A stretch of DNA of 64,000 bases. Source: Acidovorax sp. Leaf160 (GTDB lineage: Bacteria; Pseudomonadota; Gammaproteobacteria; Burkholderiales; Burkholderiaceae_C). The DNA lies in the NCBI RefSeq assembly GCF_001424265.1, contig NZ_LMOV01000008.1, positions 1 to 64,000 on the forward strand. Reading direction: 5' to 3'. The notes below the pieces were generated by a model. That model saw only the letters and a list, made by a program, of their open reading frames with translations, was not told where the DNA came from and ran no database searches. Both the position numbers and the translations under genes were made by a program. Below are positions 17,275-25,857 of the stretch, in pieces (positions within the stretch are counted from its first letter, which is position 1; each line of letters begins with the position of its first letter).

Positions 17275-18549
17275 CTAGGGAGCGACTGAATCCCCGGCGC
17301 GCTTCGCCGGCAGCTTGCGTGCGGGAATCCACAGGCCCAGCAGCCCCGCCGCTGTGAGCGACAACAGGCCGGTGACCGCGATGCCGCCCGCCAGCGATAC
17401 CGTGGCCACCAGCGCCGACAGCAGCGCCGGCCCGCAGGAGCCGCCCAGGTCCGACAGGAAGCGCCACACCGCCAGGAAGTAGGGCCGCCCGTGGCGGGGC
17501 GAGAAATCCGCCCCCAGGGTCATGATCAGGCCGGAGCCGATGCCGTTGCCCAGCCCGATCGCGGTCGCCGCGATCAGCAGCGTCGTGAAGCCGGTGGTGA
17601 AAGGCATGAGCAGCATCGCCACACCGATGATCGCCATCGACGGCACGGCCACCCAGCGACGGCCCTTCAAGTCCATCACCCGGCCTGCGGGGTAGAACAG
17701 CAGCATCTCGATGCCGCCGGCAATGCCGTAGATGATCGAGGTGATCGCGGGCGCCAGCAGGAGGTGGTCGGCCCAGAGCGGGATCACCGCCTGGCGCGAT
17801 GCGCGCACCGCGCTTACCAGGGCCACGCCCAGGCCCAGGGTCAGGAACACGCGGCGGTGGTCCGCCAGGATGGAGCGCAGGTTCACCGGCGCCGGCGCGG
17901 GCGCGCCCGCCGGCTGTGCTGGGGCCACCAGGTCCGGCAGCCGCGCCCCGACGGCGGCGGCTGCCAGCACGCCGGCAATGCCCACGGCAAACGCTGCTTT
18001 CAGCCCGAAGGCATGCACCGCCGCCGCAGAGAGGAATGGGCCGATGAACATGCCGATGCGCATCACGCCGCCGAGCGTGGAAAGCGCCCGGGCGCGGTAG
18101 GCCGGAGGCACGGCTTCCGTCAGGTAGCTCTGCCGCGCCAGGTTGTAGATGGCTTGCGACATGCCCACCATGCAGCAGCCGATGGCGAGCGGCACCACGC
18201 CCGGCAGCAGCACCGCCAGCAGCATGCCCAGCGCACTCCAGAGGCCCGCGGCCACGATGGCCCAGCGCTCTCCCCACCGGATGGTGATGACCGACGCCGG
18301 AATGTTGTTGAGCAACGACCCCAGGCCGATCAGCGTGACCACGAAGGCAGCCGTCGGCACCGAGGCGCCCAGGTCGCGCGCCAGCAGCGGCACGATGGGC
18401 AGGATGGCGCCCTCGCCCACGCCGAACAGCAACGACGGGCCGAAAGCCGGCAGTGCGATGCGACGCCAGGAAAAATCAGGGGACTCTTCGCTGCCAGCGG
18501 CGGGGGAGGCTTGCGGAACAGGGGAGCGGGCGTCGGCAGGATCGGTCAT
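17275..18549 (-). CDS. Major facilitator superfamily transporter
   Basis: This 424-residue inner-membrane protein has about twelve hydrophobic segments and a hydrophilic N-terminal tail of ~35 residues. MFS features include VSRALSTLGG-like loop 4-5 (RARALSTLGGVMRIGMFIGPFLS) and a central cytoplasmic loop near residue 220 (LPDLVAPAQPAGAPAPAPVNLRS split across it). A longer ORF upstream was rejected because it lacks similarity. Substrate is unknown; drug/metabolite efflux is the usual default. It converges on mnmC (stops 23 bp apart) and diverges from the cys cluster. Confidence 0.85.
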   Translation of the reverse strand: MTDPADARSPVPQASPAAGSEESPDFSWRRIALPAFGPSLLFGVGEGAILPIVPLLARDLGASVPTAAFVVTLIGLGSLLNNIPASVITIRWGERWAIVAAGLWSALGMLLAVLLPGVVPLAIGCCMVGMSQAIYNLARQSYLTEAVPPAYRARALSTLGGVMRIGMFIGPFLSAAAVHAFGLKAAFAVGIAGVLAAAAVGARLPDLVAPAQPAGAPAPAPVNLRSILADHRRVFLTLGLGVALVSAVRASRQAVIPLWADHLLLAPAITSIIYGIAGGIEMLLFYPAGRVMDLKGRRWVAVPSMAIIGVAMLLMPFTTGFTTLLIAATAIGLGNGIGSGLIMTLGADFSPRHGRPYFLAVWRFLSDLGGSCGPALLSALVATVSLAGGIAVTGLLSLTAAGLLGLWIPARKLPAKRAGDSVAP

Positions 18550-18710
18550 CGGAAGAAGGGCGGCAGGAAGGCGGCGGAGCGCAACGAAGCCACGCCACGA
18601 TACGCCAAGCGGAGCGTGCCTGCCCGCCCGCGCGCCGCCGTTCCACGCAGGCCCGGCCGGCCGCCTGCCTTTATAACCAGATCGATATACATGAAGGAGC
18701 AAACAATAGT

Positions 18711-18738
18711 TTGAAACCATAAACGAACTCTCTACAGT
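18711..18738 (+). promoter_or_regulatory. Putative promoter of the cys cluster
   Basis: TTGAAA (18711-18716) and TACAGT (18733-18738) are 16 bp apart, a plausible sigma-70 pair. The upstream AT-rich tract at 18669-18710 is the likely CysB activator region. The expected transcription start would fall at about 18744, only a few bases before the ATG at 18747, so the first gene would be nearly leaderless. Confidence 0.4.
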
Positions 18739-18746
18739 CACGCCCC

Positions 18747-19553
18747 ATGCACGACTTGGCATTCGTTTTCGCGGGATTCGCAGTGGGTTTGATCGTTGGC
18801 CTGACGGGGGTCGGCGGCGGCTCGCTGATGACGCCGCTGCTGATCTTCTTCTTCGGCGTGAAGCCGCACATGGCCGTGGGCACCGACCTGTTGTTCGCCG
18901 CCTTCACCAAGATGGGCGGCACGGTCAGCCTGGCCCGCCAGCGACTGGTGCCCTGGCGCGTGGTGGGCCTGCTCTGCACGGGCAGCATTCCAGCCGCGCT
19001 GCTGGCGCTCTGGGCGCTCGACCGCATGGGCCCGGCCAGCCACGCCGCCCAGCAGATCATGACCACCACGCTGGGCGTGGCGCTGCTGCTCACGGCCGCC
19101 GCCATGCTCTACAAGGCCGTGGCGTTCTCCCCCGCACGCGCGGCTGCCGAACAGGCCCGGCGCGCCGGCGTGAGCGAGGCCGAAGCCACCCGTCCGCGCC
19201 ACTGGAGCCTGCCGGTGCTGATGGGCGCGGTGATCGGCACGCTGGTCACCTTCACCTCGGTCGGCGCAGGCGCCATCGGCGTCACGGTGCTGCTGATGGT
19301 GTTCCCGCTGCTGCCGCTGCCGCGCATCATCGCGGCCGACATCGCCTACGCCGTGCCGCTGACGCTGGTCGCGGGACTCGGACATGCATCGCTCGGCTCC
19401 GTGGACTGGCCACTTCTGCTCCAATTGCTGGCTGGCTCGCTGCCGGGCATCTGGCTCGGCTCGCGCCTGGTCACACGGGCACCGGAGCGGCTCATCCGCT
19501 CGGCCCTTTCCGTGCTGCTCGCCTGGGCGGGCGCCAAACTGGTTTTGATCTGA
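18747..19553 (+). CDS. TauE/SafE-family sulfite/sulfonate membrane transporter
   Basis: This 268-residue inner-membrane protein of the TauE/SafE (DUF81) family has GFAVGLIVGLTGVGGGSLMTPLL at the N-terminus and the second-half counterpart GAVIGTLVTFTSVGAGAIGVTVLL, with about eight helices in two repeats. Members export sulfite or sulfoacetate, or move sulfate. As first gene of the cysI-DUF934-cysD-cysN run it most likely handles sulfate or sulfite. No ribosome site precedes the ATG, in line with a very short leader. Confidence 0.9.
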   Translation: MHDLAFVFAGFAVGLIVGLTGVGGGSLMTPLLIFFFGVKPHMAVGTDLLFAAFTKMGGTVSLARQRLVPWRVVGLLCTGSIPAALLALWALDRMGPASHAAQQIMTTTLGVALLLTAAAMLYKAVAFSPARAAAEQARRAGVSEAEATRPRHWSLPVLMGAVIGTLVTFTSVGAGAIGVTVLLMVFPLLPLPRIIAADIAYAVPLTLVAGLGHASLGSVDWPLLLQLLAGSLPGIWLGSRLVTRAPERLIRSALSVLLAWAGAKLVLI

Positions 19554-19592
19554 TCCGAGCGCGCAACGTCTCAACAAGCGCGCCACCCCACC

Positions 19593-21452
19593 ATGTACCA
19601 ATACACCGAATTCGACAAACAGTTCATCCGCCTGCGGGCCGAGCAATACCGCGACCAGCTGGAGCGCTACCAGGCCGGCACGCTGCTGGGCGATGAGTTC
19701 AAGCCGCTGCGCCTGCAAAACGGCTGGTACGTGCAGCGCTACGCCCCCATGCTGCGCGTGGCGGTGCCGTATGGCGAGCTGTCCAGCACGCAGTTGCGCG
19801 TGCTGGCCCGCGTGGCCCGCGAATACGACCAGCCCGACGCCACCCTGCTGGCCGAAGCGCAGGCGGCGCAGGAAAAGCTGGGCGACATCCCGCTCGCCGA
19901 TGGCCGCCGCATCAACACGCGCCTGAAGTACGGCTACGGCCACTTCACCACCCGCACCAACGTGCAGTTCAACTGGATTCCGCTGGACAAGAGCGCCGAC
20001 GTGATGGACCTGCTGGCCTCCGTGCAGCTGCACGGCATCCAGACCAGCGGCAACTGCATCCGCAACATCAACAGCGACGCGCTGGCCGGCATCGCCGCCG
20101 ACGAGATCGCCGACCCGCGCCCGTTCGCCGAGATCCTGCGCCAGTGGAGCACGCTGCACCCCGAATTCGCCTTCCTGCCGCGCAAGTTTAAGGTGTCGCT
20201 GAATGGCGCGCGGGAAGACCGCGCCGCGCTGGGCTGGTACGACGTGGGCCTGCAGCTGGTCAAGAACGACGCGGGCGAGCTGGGCTTCAAGGTGCGCGTG
20301 GGCGGCGGCATGGGCCGCACGCCCACCATCAGCCCGGTGCTGCGCGACTTCCTGCCATGGAACCAGCTGATGAATTACCTGGAAGCGGTGATCCGCGTCT
20401 ACAACAGCTACGGCCGGCGCGACAACCTCTGGAAGGCGCGCATCAAGATCCTCGTCAAGTCCGAGGGACAGAGCTTCATCGACCAGGTGGATGAAGAGTT
20501 CCGCCAGATCGTGGAGGTGGAAGGCGGCCCGCACACCATCACCCAGGCCGAATACGACCGCGTGGCGGCCAACTTCCACGAGCCTGCGCTCGACCTGTCG
20601 CCCGCCGACGCCGAGGCCGAAACCCTGGCCCTGTTGCGCGCCGCCACCGAGGAAGACCGCAACTTCGGCCGCTGGCTCGAAAGCAACGTGCTGCCGCACC
20701 GCCTGCCGCAGCTGCGCGCCGTGGTGCTGTCGTTCAAGCGCCTGGGCTACGCGCCCGGTGACGCGACGGCCGACCAGATGGACGCCGCCGCCGACCTGGC
20801 CGACCGTTTCTCGGCCGGCGAGATGCGCGTCACGCACGAGCAGAACCTGGTGCTGCCCTGGGTGCGCCGCGACCAGCTGCCCGCCCTCTACAAGGCCGCC
20901 AAGGCACTGGGCCTGGCGCAGCCGAACATCGGCCTCCTGACCGACATGATCGCCTGCCCGGGCGGCGACTTCTGCTCGCTGGCCAACGCGCGCTCGCTGC
21001 CCATCGCGGAAGCCATCACCGAGCGCTACCAGGACCTGGACGAGCTGTGGGACCTGGGCGAGATCGACCTGCACATCAGCGGCTGCATCAACAGCTGCGG
21101 CCACCACCACAGCGGCCACATCGGCATCCTCGGCGTCGACAAGGACGGCAAGGAGTGGTATCAGGTCACGCTGGGCGGCGCCGACGGCTCCGATCTCTCG
21201 GGCCCCGCCCAGCCGGGCAAGGTCATCGGCCCGTCGTTCAGCGCCTCCGAAGTGCCGGGCGTCATCGAAGCGCTGCTGGCCACCTACCGCGAGCACCGGC
21301 AGGCCATTCCGGCCGACGCCGCCCACGGCCCGCGCCATGAGCATTTCATCGACACGGTGCGCCGCGTCGGCATCGAGCCCTTCAAGGCCGCCGGCAATTC
21401 CGCCCGCCACCCTGCGCCCGACGCCGCCCCGCAAGCCGCAGCCACCGCCTGA
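19593..21452 (+). CDS. cysI: Sulfite reductase hemoprotein (nitrite/sulfite reductase family)
   Basis: This 619-residue siroheme/[4Fe-4S] reductase makes sulfide from sulfite in the cytoplasm. Two ferredoxin-like/siroheme repeats are visible: FTTRTNVQFNWIPLDKSADV and GNCIRNINSDALAG in the first, MRVTHEQNLVLPWVRRDQLP in the second. The cluster-binding cysteines lie in CPGGDFCSLANA (about 454-460) and SGCINSCGHHHSG (about 497-502). There is no cysJ flavoprotein next to it, so electrons probably come from ferredoxin or another donor; fdxA and a ferredoxin reductase lie 3 kb downstream. The tail after ~600 is Ala/Pro-rich. Confidence 0.93.
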   Translation: MYQYTEFDKQFIRLRAEQYRDQLERYQAGTLLGDEFKPLRLQNGWYVQRYAPMLRVAVPYGELSSTQLRVLARVAREYDQPDATLLAEAQAAQEKLGDIPLADGRRINTRLKYGYGHFTTRTNVQFNWIPLDKSADVMDLLASVQLHGIQTSGNCIRNINSDALAGIAADEIADPRPFAEILRQWSTLHPEFAFLPRKFKVSLNGAREDRAALGWYDVGLQLVKNDAGELGFKVRVGGGMGRTPTISPVLRDFLPWNQLMNYLEAVIRVYNSYGRRDNLWKARIKILVKSEGQSFIDQVDEEFRQIVEVEGGPHTITQAEYDRVAANFHEPALDLSPADAEAETLALLRAATEEDRNFGRWLESNVLPHRLPQLRAVVLSFKRLGYAPGDATADQMDAAADLADRFSAGEMRVTHEQNLVLPWVRRDQLPALYKAAKALGLAQPNIGLLTDMIACPGGDFCSLANARSLPIAEAITERYQDLDELWDLGEIDLHISGCINSCGHHHSGHIGILGVDKDGKEWYQVTLGGADGSDLSGPAQPGKVIGPSFSASEVPGVIEALLATYREHRQAIPADAAHGPRHEHFIDTVRRVGIEPFKAAGNSARHPAPDAAPQAAATA

Positions 21453-21485
21453 ATCCGAGCCTGAGCCCTTTACTCGAGTATTACT

Positions 21486-21872
21486 ATGAAATTGATAGCT
21501 GCAAGCGCTCACACGACGAGCGCGGAAGGCCAAAAAGTGCTGGAACTGGCGAATGACGCCGACCCGCTGCTGCAGGACCTGTCGGGCGTGACGCGCATCG
21601 ACCTGCATTTCCCCAAGTTCAGCGATGGCCGCGCTTTCAGCCAGGCCCGCCTGCTGCGGGGCCGCGTGCGGTTCACCGGCGAAATCCGCGCCACCGGCGA
21701 CGTGCTGGTGGACCAGGTGCTGCAGATGGAACGCTGCGGATTCGACGTGGCGGTGCTGCGCGAAGACCAGGACCTGGCCGCGGCCGAACGCCAGCTGCAT
21801 CGCTTCCCGGCCTTCTACCAGGGCGACGCGCAGCACGCGCTGCCGCATTTCCGCCAGACCGAAGCAGCCTGA
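21486..21872 (+). CDS. DUF934 protein of the sulfite-reduction operon
   Basis: This 128-residue DUF934-family protein has the core LSGVTRIDLHFPKFSDGRAFSQARLLR, LVDQVLQMERCGFDVAVLRED and HRFPAFYQGD. The family is regularly found next to cysI in proteobacteria and is presumed an accessory to sulfite reduction. Its first ~16 codons coincide with a copy of the dispersed repeat (21489-21536), so the N-terminal MKLIAASAHTTSAEGQ is repeat-encoded. An alternative start inside the conserved part would be a non-ATG codon, so the ATG at 21486 is kept. Confidence 0.9.
   Translation: MKLIAASAHTTSAEGQKVLELANDADPLLQDLSGVTRIDLHFPKFSDGRAFSQARLLRGRVRFTGEIRATGDVLVDQVLQMERCGFDVAVLREDQDLAAAERQLHRFPAFYQGDAQHALPHFRQTEAA
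21489..21536 (+). repeat. Dispersed ~55-bp repeat, copy A (inside DUF934 coding start)
   Basis: Matches the family pattern GATAGCTGCAAGCGCT, a variable 8-nt loop region, AGCGC, then GGCCAAAA. This copy is read in frame as protein. Related copies are at 22877, 48724, 55721 and (inverted) 58735. Confidence 0.75.
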
Positions 21873-21919
21873 AGGCCCGGATCACCCACAGACTCGACCC
21901 CGCGAAAGAAGCCCCGCGC

Positions 21920-22867
21920 ATGAACGCCCGCATCGACGAACCCCTGGCCGCCCCGGCGGCTCTGAGCCAGCTCAGCAACCGCCACCTGGACGCGCTGGAG
22001 GAAGAAACCATCTTCATCCTGCGCGAGGTGGCTGCCGCCTTCGAACGCCCCGCCCTGCTGTTCTCGGGCGGCAAGGACTCGCTGGTGATGCTCAAGTGCG
22101 CTGAAAAAGCGTTTGGCGCGGGCCGCATCCCTTACCCGCTGCTGATGATCGACACCGGCCACAACTTCCCCGAGGTGACCGACTTCCGCGATTTCCGCGC
22201 CAAGGAACTGGGCGCCGAACTCATCGTGCGCAACGTGGAAGACTCGATGGCCCGCGGCACCGTGCGCCTGGCCCACCCGGGCGAGTCGCGCAACGTGCAC
22301 CAGTCGGTCACGCTGCTCGAAGCCATCGAGGAATTCCGCTTCGACGCGCTCATCGGCGGCGCCCGCCGCGACGAGGAGAAGGCCCGCGCCAAGGAACGCA
22401 TCTTCTCGCACCGCGACAGCTTCGGCCAGTGGCAGCCCAAGGCGCAGCGGCCCGAACTCTGGACGCTGTTCAACACGCGCCTGGCGCCCGGCGAGCACTT
22501 CCGCGTGTTCCCGATCAGCAACTGGACCGAGCTCGACGTGTGGCAGTACATCGAGCGCGAGGACATCGCGCTGCCCAGCATCTACTACACGCACAAGCGC
22601 CAGGTGGTCGAACGCAAGGGCCTGCTGATGCCGGTAACCGAACTCACCCCGCCGCGCGACGGCGAAACGGTCGAAACCCGCGACGTGCGCTTTCGCACCG
22701 TGGGCGACATCACCTGCACCGCGCCGGTGGAAAGCACGGCCGCCACCGCCGCCGACATCGTGCTGGAGACCCTGGCCGCCGATGTGAGCGAGCGCGGCGC
22801 CACCCGCATGGACGACAAGACGAGCGATGCGTCGATGGAAAAGCGCAAGAAGGATGGGTATTTCTGA
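21920..22867 (+). CDS. cysD: Sulfate adenylyltransferase subunit 2 (CysD)
   Basis: This 315-residue protein is the catalytic small subunit of ATP sulfurylase and makes APS from sulfate and ATP with CysN. The PP-loop is SGGKDS at 49-54. Other CysD marks are LLMIDTGHNFPEVTDFRDF, IGGARRDEEKARAKERIFSHRD and FPISNWTELDVWQYIEREDI; these separate it from the related APS/PAPS reductase CysH. Its stop overlaps the cysN start (TGATG, 22865-22869). It follows DUF934 by only 47 bp, leaving no room for the cysH gene often found at this place. Confidence 0.96.
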   Translation: MNARIDEPLAAPAALSQLSNRHLDALEEETIFILREVAAAFERPALLFSGGKDSLVMLKCAEKAFGAGRIPYPLLMIDTGHNFPEVTDFRDFRAKELGAELIVRNVEDSMARGTVRLAHPGESRNVHQSVTLLEAIEEFRFDALIGGARRDEEKARAKERIFSHRDSFGQWQPKAQRPELWTLFNTRLAPGEHFRVFPISNWTELDVWQYIEREDIALPSIYYTHKRQVVERKGLLMPVTELTPPRDGETVETRDVRFRTVGDITCTAPVESTAATAADIVLETLAADVSERGATRMDDKTSDASMEKRKKDGYF

Positions 22868-24240
22868 TGACCACTATTGATTTGATAGCAGAAGGCGCAG
22901 GCGGATCGAGCGCTGCAGGCCAAAACGACCATCAATCCGCACTCAAGTTCATCACCTGCGGCTCGGTCGACGACGGCAAGAGCACGCTGATCGGACGCCT
23001 GCTGGTGGACAGCCGCGCCGTGCTGCAGGACCACCTGGCCGGCGTGCAGCGCGGCGGTGAGACCGATCTGGCGCTGCTGACCGACGGCCTCTCGGCCGAG
23101 CGCGAACAGGGCATCACCATCGACGTAGCCTACCGCTACTTCGCCACCGAAACGCGCAAGTTCATCATAGGCGACGCGCCGGGCCACGAGCAGTACACCC
23201 GCAACATGGTCACCGCCGCCAGCAGCGCCGATGCCGCCGTGGTGCTGGTCGATGCGACCAAGCTCGACTGGAAGAACCCGCAGCTGGCCCTGCTGCCGCA
23301 GACGCGCCGCCATTCGCTGCTGGTCAACCTGCTGCGCGTGCCCTCGCTGGTGTTCGCCGTGAACAAGCTGGACGCGGTCGAAGACCCCGCCCTCGCCTTC
23401 ACGCACATCCGCGCCGCGCTGGAAAAATTCGCCCAGGCCGCCGGCATCGCCGTGCGCGCCACGGTGCCCGTGTCGGCCCTGAAGGGCTGGAACGTGGTCG
23501 ATGCGCACGCCGGCTGGTGCGGCTACGAAGGCCCCAGCCTGCTCGCCATCCTGGAACAGTTGCCCACCACGCCCGCCGACACGGCGCTGCCCGTGGCCTT
23601 CCCGGTCCAGTGGGTCGAGAAATTCTCCGGCTCGGCCGACACCTCGCAAGGCCGCCGCGTGTTCTGGGGCCGCGTCGCGGCAGGCCGGTTCGCGCCTGGC
23701 ACCGCCGTGCAGGTCTTCCCGAGCGGCCAGCGGGCCACCGTGGCCCAGGTGCTGGACCATGCCCGCCGCCCCGGCGACGTGGCCGCCGGCACCAGCGCCG
23801 GCATCGTGCTGGACCGCGAGGTGGACGTCTCGCGCGGCGACTGGCTGCTGGCCGCGCCCGTGGCACCGGCCACCGCCGCAGCCGACGACGATTTCGGCGA
23901 CACGTCCGCCCCCGCCTCTCCCTGGCCCTGCCAGCGCGAACTGCGCACCACCGTCGCCTGGATGGACGACGAACCGCTGGTCGCGGGCCGCGTCTACTGG
24001 GCGCTGCACGGCCACCGCTGGGTCAAGGCCAAGGTGCGCCGCGTGGTGCACAAGCTGGACATCAATACCCTGGCCGAAGAGGAAGCCAGCCAGCTCGACC
24101 CCAACGCCATCGGCCATGTGGAACTGGTGCTGCAGGAAGCCCTGCCCGCCGCTCCGTTCACCCAGGCCCGCGTGCTGGGCTCGCTGATCCTCGTCGATAC
24201 CGCCAGCCACAAGACGGCCGGCGCCGTGCTGGTGAACTGA
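22867..24240 (+). CDS. cysN: Sulfate adenylyltransferase subunit 1 (CysN)
   Basis: This 457-residue GTPase subunit of ATP sulfurylase couples GTP hydrolysis to APS formation by CysD. The P-loop is GSVDDGKST at 32-40, G3 is DAPGHEQY and G4 is NKLD. EF-Tu-like domains 2 and 3 follow. There is no C-terminal APS-kinase (CysC) domain, so this is not a CysNC fusion. Residues 4-22 (IDLIAEGAGGSSAAGQND) precede the conserved core and are encoded by a copy of the dispersed repeat, an oddity shared with DUF934. Confidence 0.96.
   Translation: MTTIDLIAEGAGGSSAAGQNDHQSALKFITCGSVDDGKSTLIGRLLVDSRAVLQDHLAGVQRGGETDLALLTDGLSAEREQGITIDVAYRYFATETRKFIIGDAPGHEQYTRNMVTAASSADAAVVLVDATKLDWKNPQLALLPQTRRHSLLVNLLRVPSLVFAVNKLDAVEDPALAFTHIRAALEKFAQAAGIAVRATVPVSALKGWNVVDAHAGWCGYEGPSLLAILEQLPTTPADTALPVAFPVQWVEKFSGSADTSQGRRVFWGRVAAGRFAPGTAVQVFPSGQRATVAQVLDHARRPGDVAAGTSAGIVLDREVDVSRGDWLLAAPVAPATAAADDDFGDTSAPASPWPCQRELRTTVAWMDDEPLVAGRVYWALHGHRWVKAKVRRVVHKLDINTLAEEEASQLDPNAIGHVELVLQEALPAAPFTQARVLGSLILVDTASHKTAGAVLVN
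22877..22930 (+). repeat. Dispersed ~55-bp repeat, copy B (inside cysN coding start)
   Basis: TTTGATAGC, GAGCGCTGCAGGCC and AAAACGACC appear in the same order and spacing as in the intergenic copies. It lies wholly within the 5' end of cysN and is translated. Confidence 0.7.
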
Positions 24241-24345
24241 CCTACCGCACGAATCCTTCCTGCCGCAAGGGACGGGGCCGCGAGCCCCGCCCCGAAACGG
24301 CCTAAAATCGCGGGTTACCCCCGATTACACAGACATTTTCGACCC

Positions 24346-24669
24346 ATGACTCACGTCGTTTCCGAGAATTGCATCAAGTGCAAGTACACCGATTGCGTGG
24401 ACGTGTGTCCCGTGGACTGCTTCCGCGAAGGCCCGAACTTCCTCGTCATCGACCCCGATGAATGCATCGACTGCGCCGTGTGCATCCCTGAATGCCCGGC
24501 CAACGCGATCTACGCCGAGGAAGACCTGCCGGCCGACCAGATCGCCTTCATCAAGCTCAACGCCGAACTCTCGCCCCAGTTCAAGAGCATCACCAAGCGC
24601 AAGCCGGCCCTGCCCGACGCGGACGAGTGGAACGGCAAGCCCGGCAAGATCGCCGACCTCGTTCGCTGA
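24346..24669 (+). CDS. fdxA: FdxA-type 7Fe ferredoxin
   Basis: This 107-residue ferredoxin carries one [3Fe-4S] and one [4Fe-4S] cluster. The N-terminal cysteines are C9, C17, C21 and C25 ([17 protein letters not shown]), and the second motif is [12 protein letters not shown] at about 40-51. The C-terminal extension [20 protein letters not shown] is usual for FdxA. A likely -10 (TAAAAT) sits near 24304. It is followed after 12 bp by a ferredoxin-NADP reductase gene, a natural redox partner. Confidence 0.96.
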   Translation: MTHVVSENCIKCKYTDCVDVCPVDCFREGPNFLVIDPDECIDCAVCIPECPANAIYAEEDLPADQIAFIKLNAELSPQFKSITKRKPALPDADEWNGKPGKIADLVR

Positions 24670-24681
24670 TCCCGCGCCCCG

Positions 24682-25761
24682 GTGCCGGAGCTCGACCCCC
24701 GCCAGCCCATTGCCGCTGACGCCGTCGTCATCGGCGCGGGGCCGGTCGGCCTCTTCCAGGTCTTCCAGCTGGGCCTGCAGGGCATCGCTGCCCACCTGAT
24801 CGACGCCCTGCCCCACACGGGCGGCCAGTGCGCCGAGCTGTACCCGGACAAACCCATCTACGACATTCCCGGCGTGCCGATGTGCACCGGCCGGGAGCTG
24901 GTCGCGCTGCTGGAGCAGCAGATCGCACCCTTCGCCCCCGAGCGGCATCTGGGGCAGACCGTGGCGGCGCTTTCCCTGGAGGACGACGGCCGCGTGCTGC
25001 TGGAAACCTCGGGCGGCACGCGCCTGCTGGCCCGCACGGTGGTCATCGCCGCCGGCGTGGGCGCTTTCGTTCCGCGCACTGTCAAGGTGGACGGCATCGA
25101 TGCCTTCACCGGCCGGCAGGTGCTCTACCACCCCGATGCGGCCACGATCGGCGCGCGCGTGGCGCACCGGCATGTGGTCGTGCATGGCGGCGACGAGCCG
25201 GCCGTGATGGCGGCGCTGGCGCTCGCCCATGACGACGCGCAGGCACCTGCCAGCGTCACCCTGCTGCACCGGCGCGACGCTTTCCAGGCACCAGAGGCGG
25301 CCTTGTCCGCACTGGCCGCACTGCGTGAGGCCGGCCGCATTCGCGTGGTGGCCGGGCAGATTGCCGGCATCGCCACGTCGCAAGACGGCAGCACGCTGCA
25401 GGCATTGCGGCTGGCATTGCCGGACGGCAGCGAAGAGCAGCTGCCGCTCGACTGGCTGCTGGCCTACCTGGGCATTTCCCCGCGGCTCGGGCCGATCGCC
25501 GACTGGGGCCTGGCGCTGGACCGCAAACAGCTGGTGGTGGACACCGCCCACTTCCGCACCAGCGTGCCGGCCATCCATGCCGTGGGCGACATCAACACCT
25601 ACCCGGGCAAGCGCAAGCTGATCGTGTGCGGCTTTCACGAAGCCACGCTGGCCGCCTTCAGCGCCGCCGAAGCGCTGGCCGGCGACGCGGTGGCGCTGCA
25701 GTACACGACCACCAGCACCCGCCTGCACGAACGGCTGGGCGTCGCCCACCCGACGCGCTGA
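24682..25761 (+). CDS. Type II ferredoxin-NADP(+) reductase (thioredoxin-reductase-like)
   Basis: This 359-residue flavoprotein with a GTG start has the thioredoxin-reductase-like FNR layout. FAD binding is VIGAGPVGLFQVFQLGLQG with HTGGQCAELYPDKPIYDIPG, the NADPH domain is central, and the C-terminal FAD segment is AIHAVGDINTYPGKRKLIVCG. It lacks the redox CxxC of thioredoxin reductase, as expected for type II FNR. Overlap of function with the adjacent FdxA suggests electron transfer between NADPH and ferredoxin, possibly feeding CysI; that link is inference. Confidence 0.92.
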   Translation: MPELDPRQPIAADAVVIGAGPVGLFQVFQLGLQGIAAHLIDALPHTGGQCAELYPDKPIYDIPGVPMCTGRELVALLEQQIAPFAPERHLGQTVAALSLEDDGRVLLETSGGTRLLARTVVIAAGVGAFVPRTVKVDGIDAFTGRQVLYHPDAATIGARVAHRHVVVHGGDEPAVMAALALAHDDAQAPASVTLLHRRDAFQAPEAALSALAALREAGRIRVVAGQIAGIATSQDGSTLQALRLALPDGSEEQLPLDWLLAYLGISPRLGPIADWGLALDRKQLVVDTAHFRTSVPAIHAVGDINTYPGKRKLIVCGFHEATLAAFSAAEALAGDAVALQYTTTSTRLHERLGVAHPTR

Positions 25762-25857
25762 ATCGGCGGGCGGACCGGCGGCTGACGTCGTCGCGCAGGA
25801 ACCGCGCGCCGATCCAGGACCTGCGATGGGCGGACAGGCCACCCCCGGACCGGTCCC

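Noticed and set aside
18738-21848. A 1036-codon minus-strand frame opposite the TauE and cysI genes
   Set aside because: Low-complexity His/Gln/Ala/Arg content; antisense to strongly conserved enzymes.
24262-24292. GC-rich hairpin (GGGGC/GCCCC) after cysN as an intrinsic terminator
   Set aside because: No U-tract follows; it overlaps the promoter zone of fdxA, so I did not call it.
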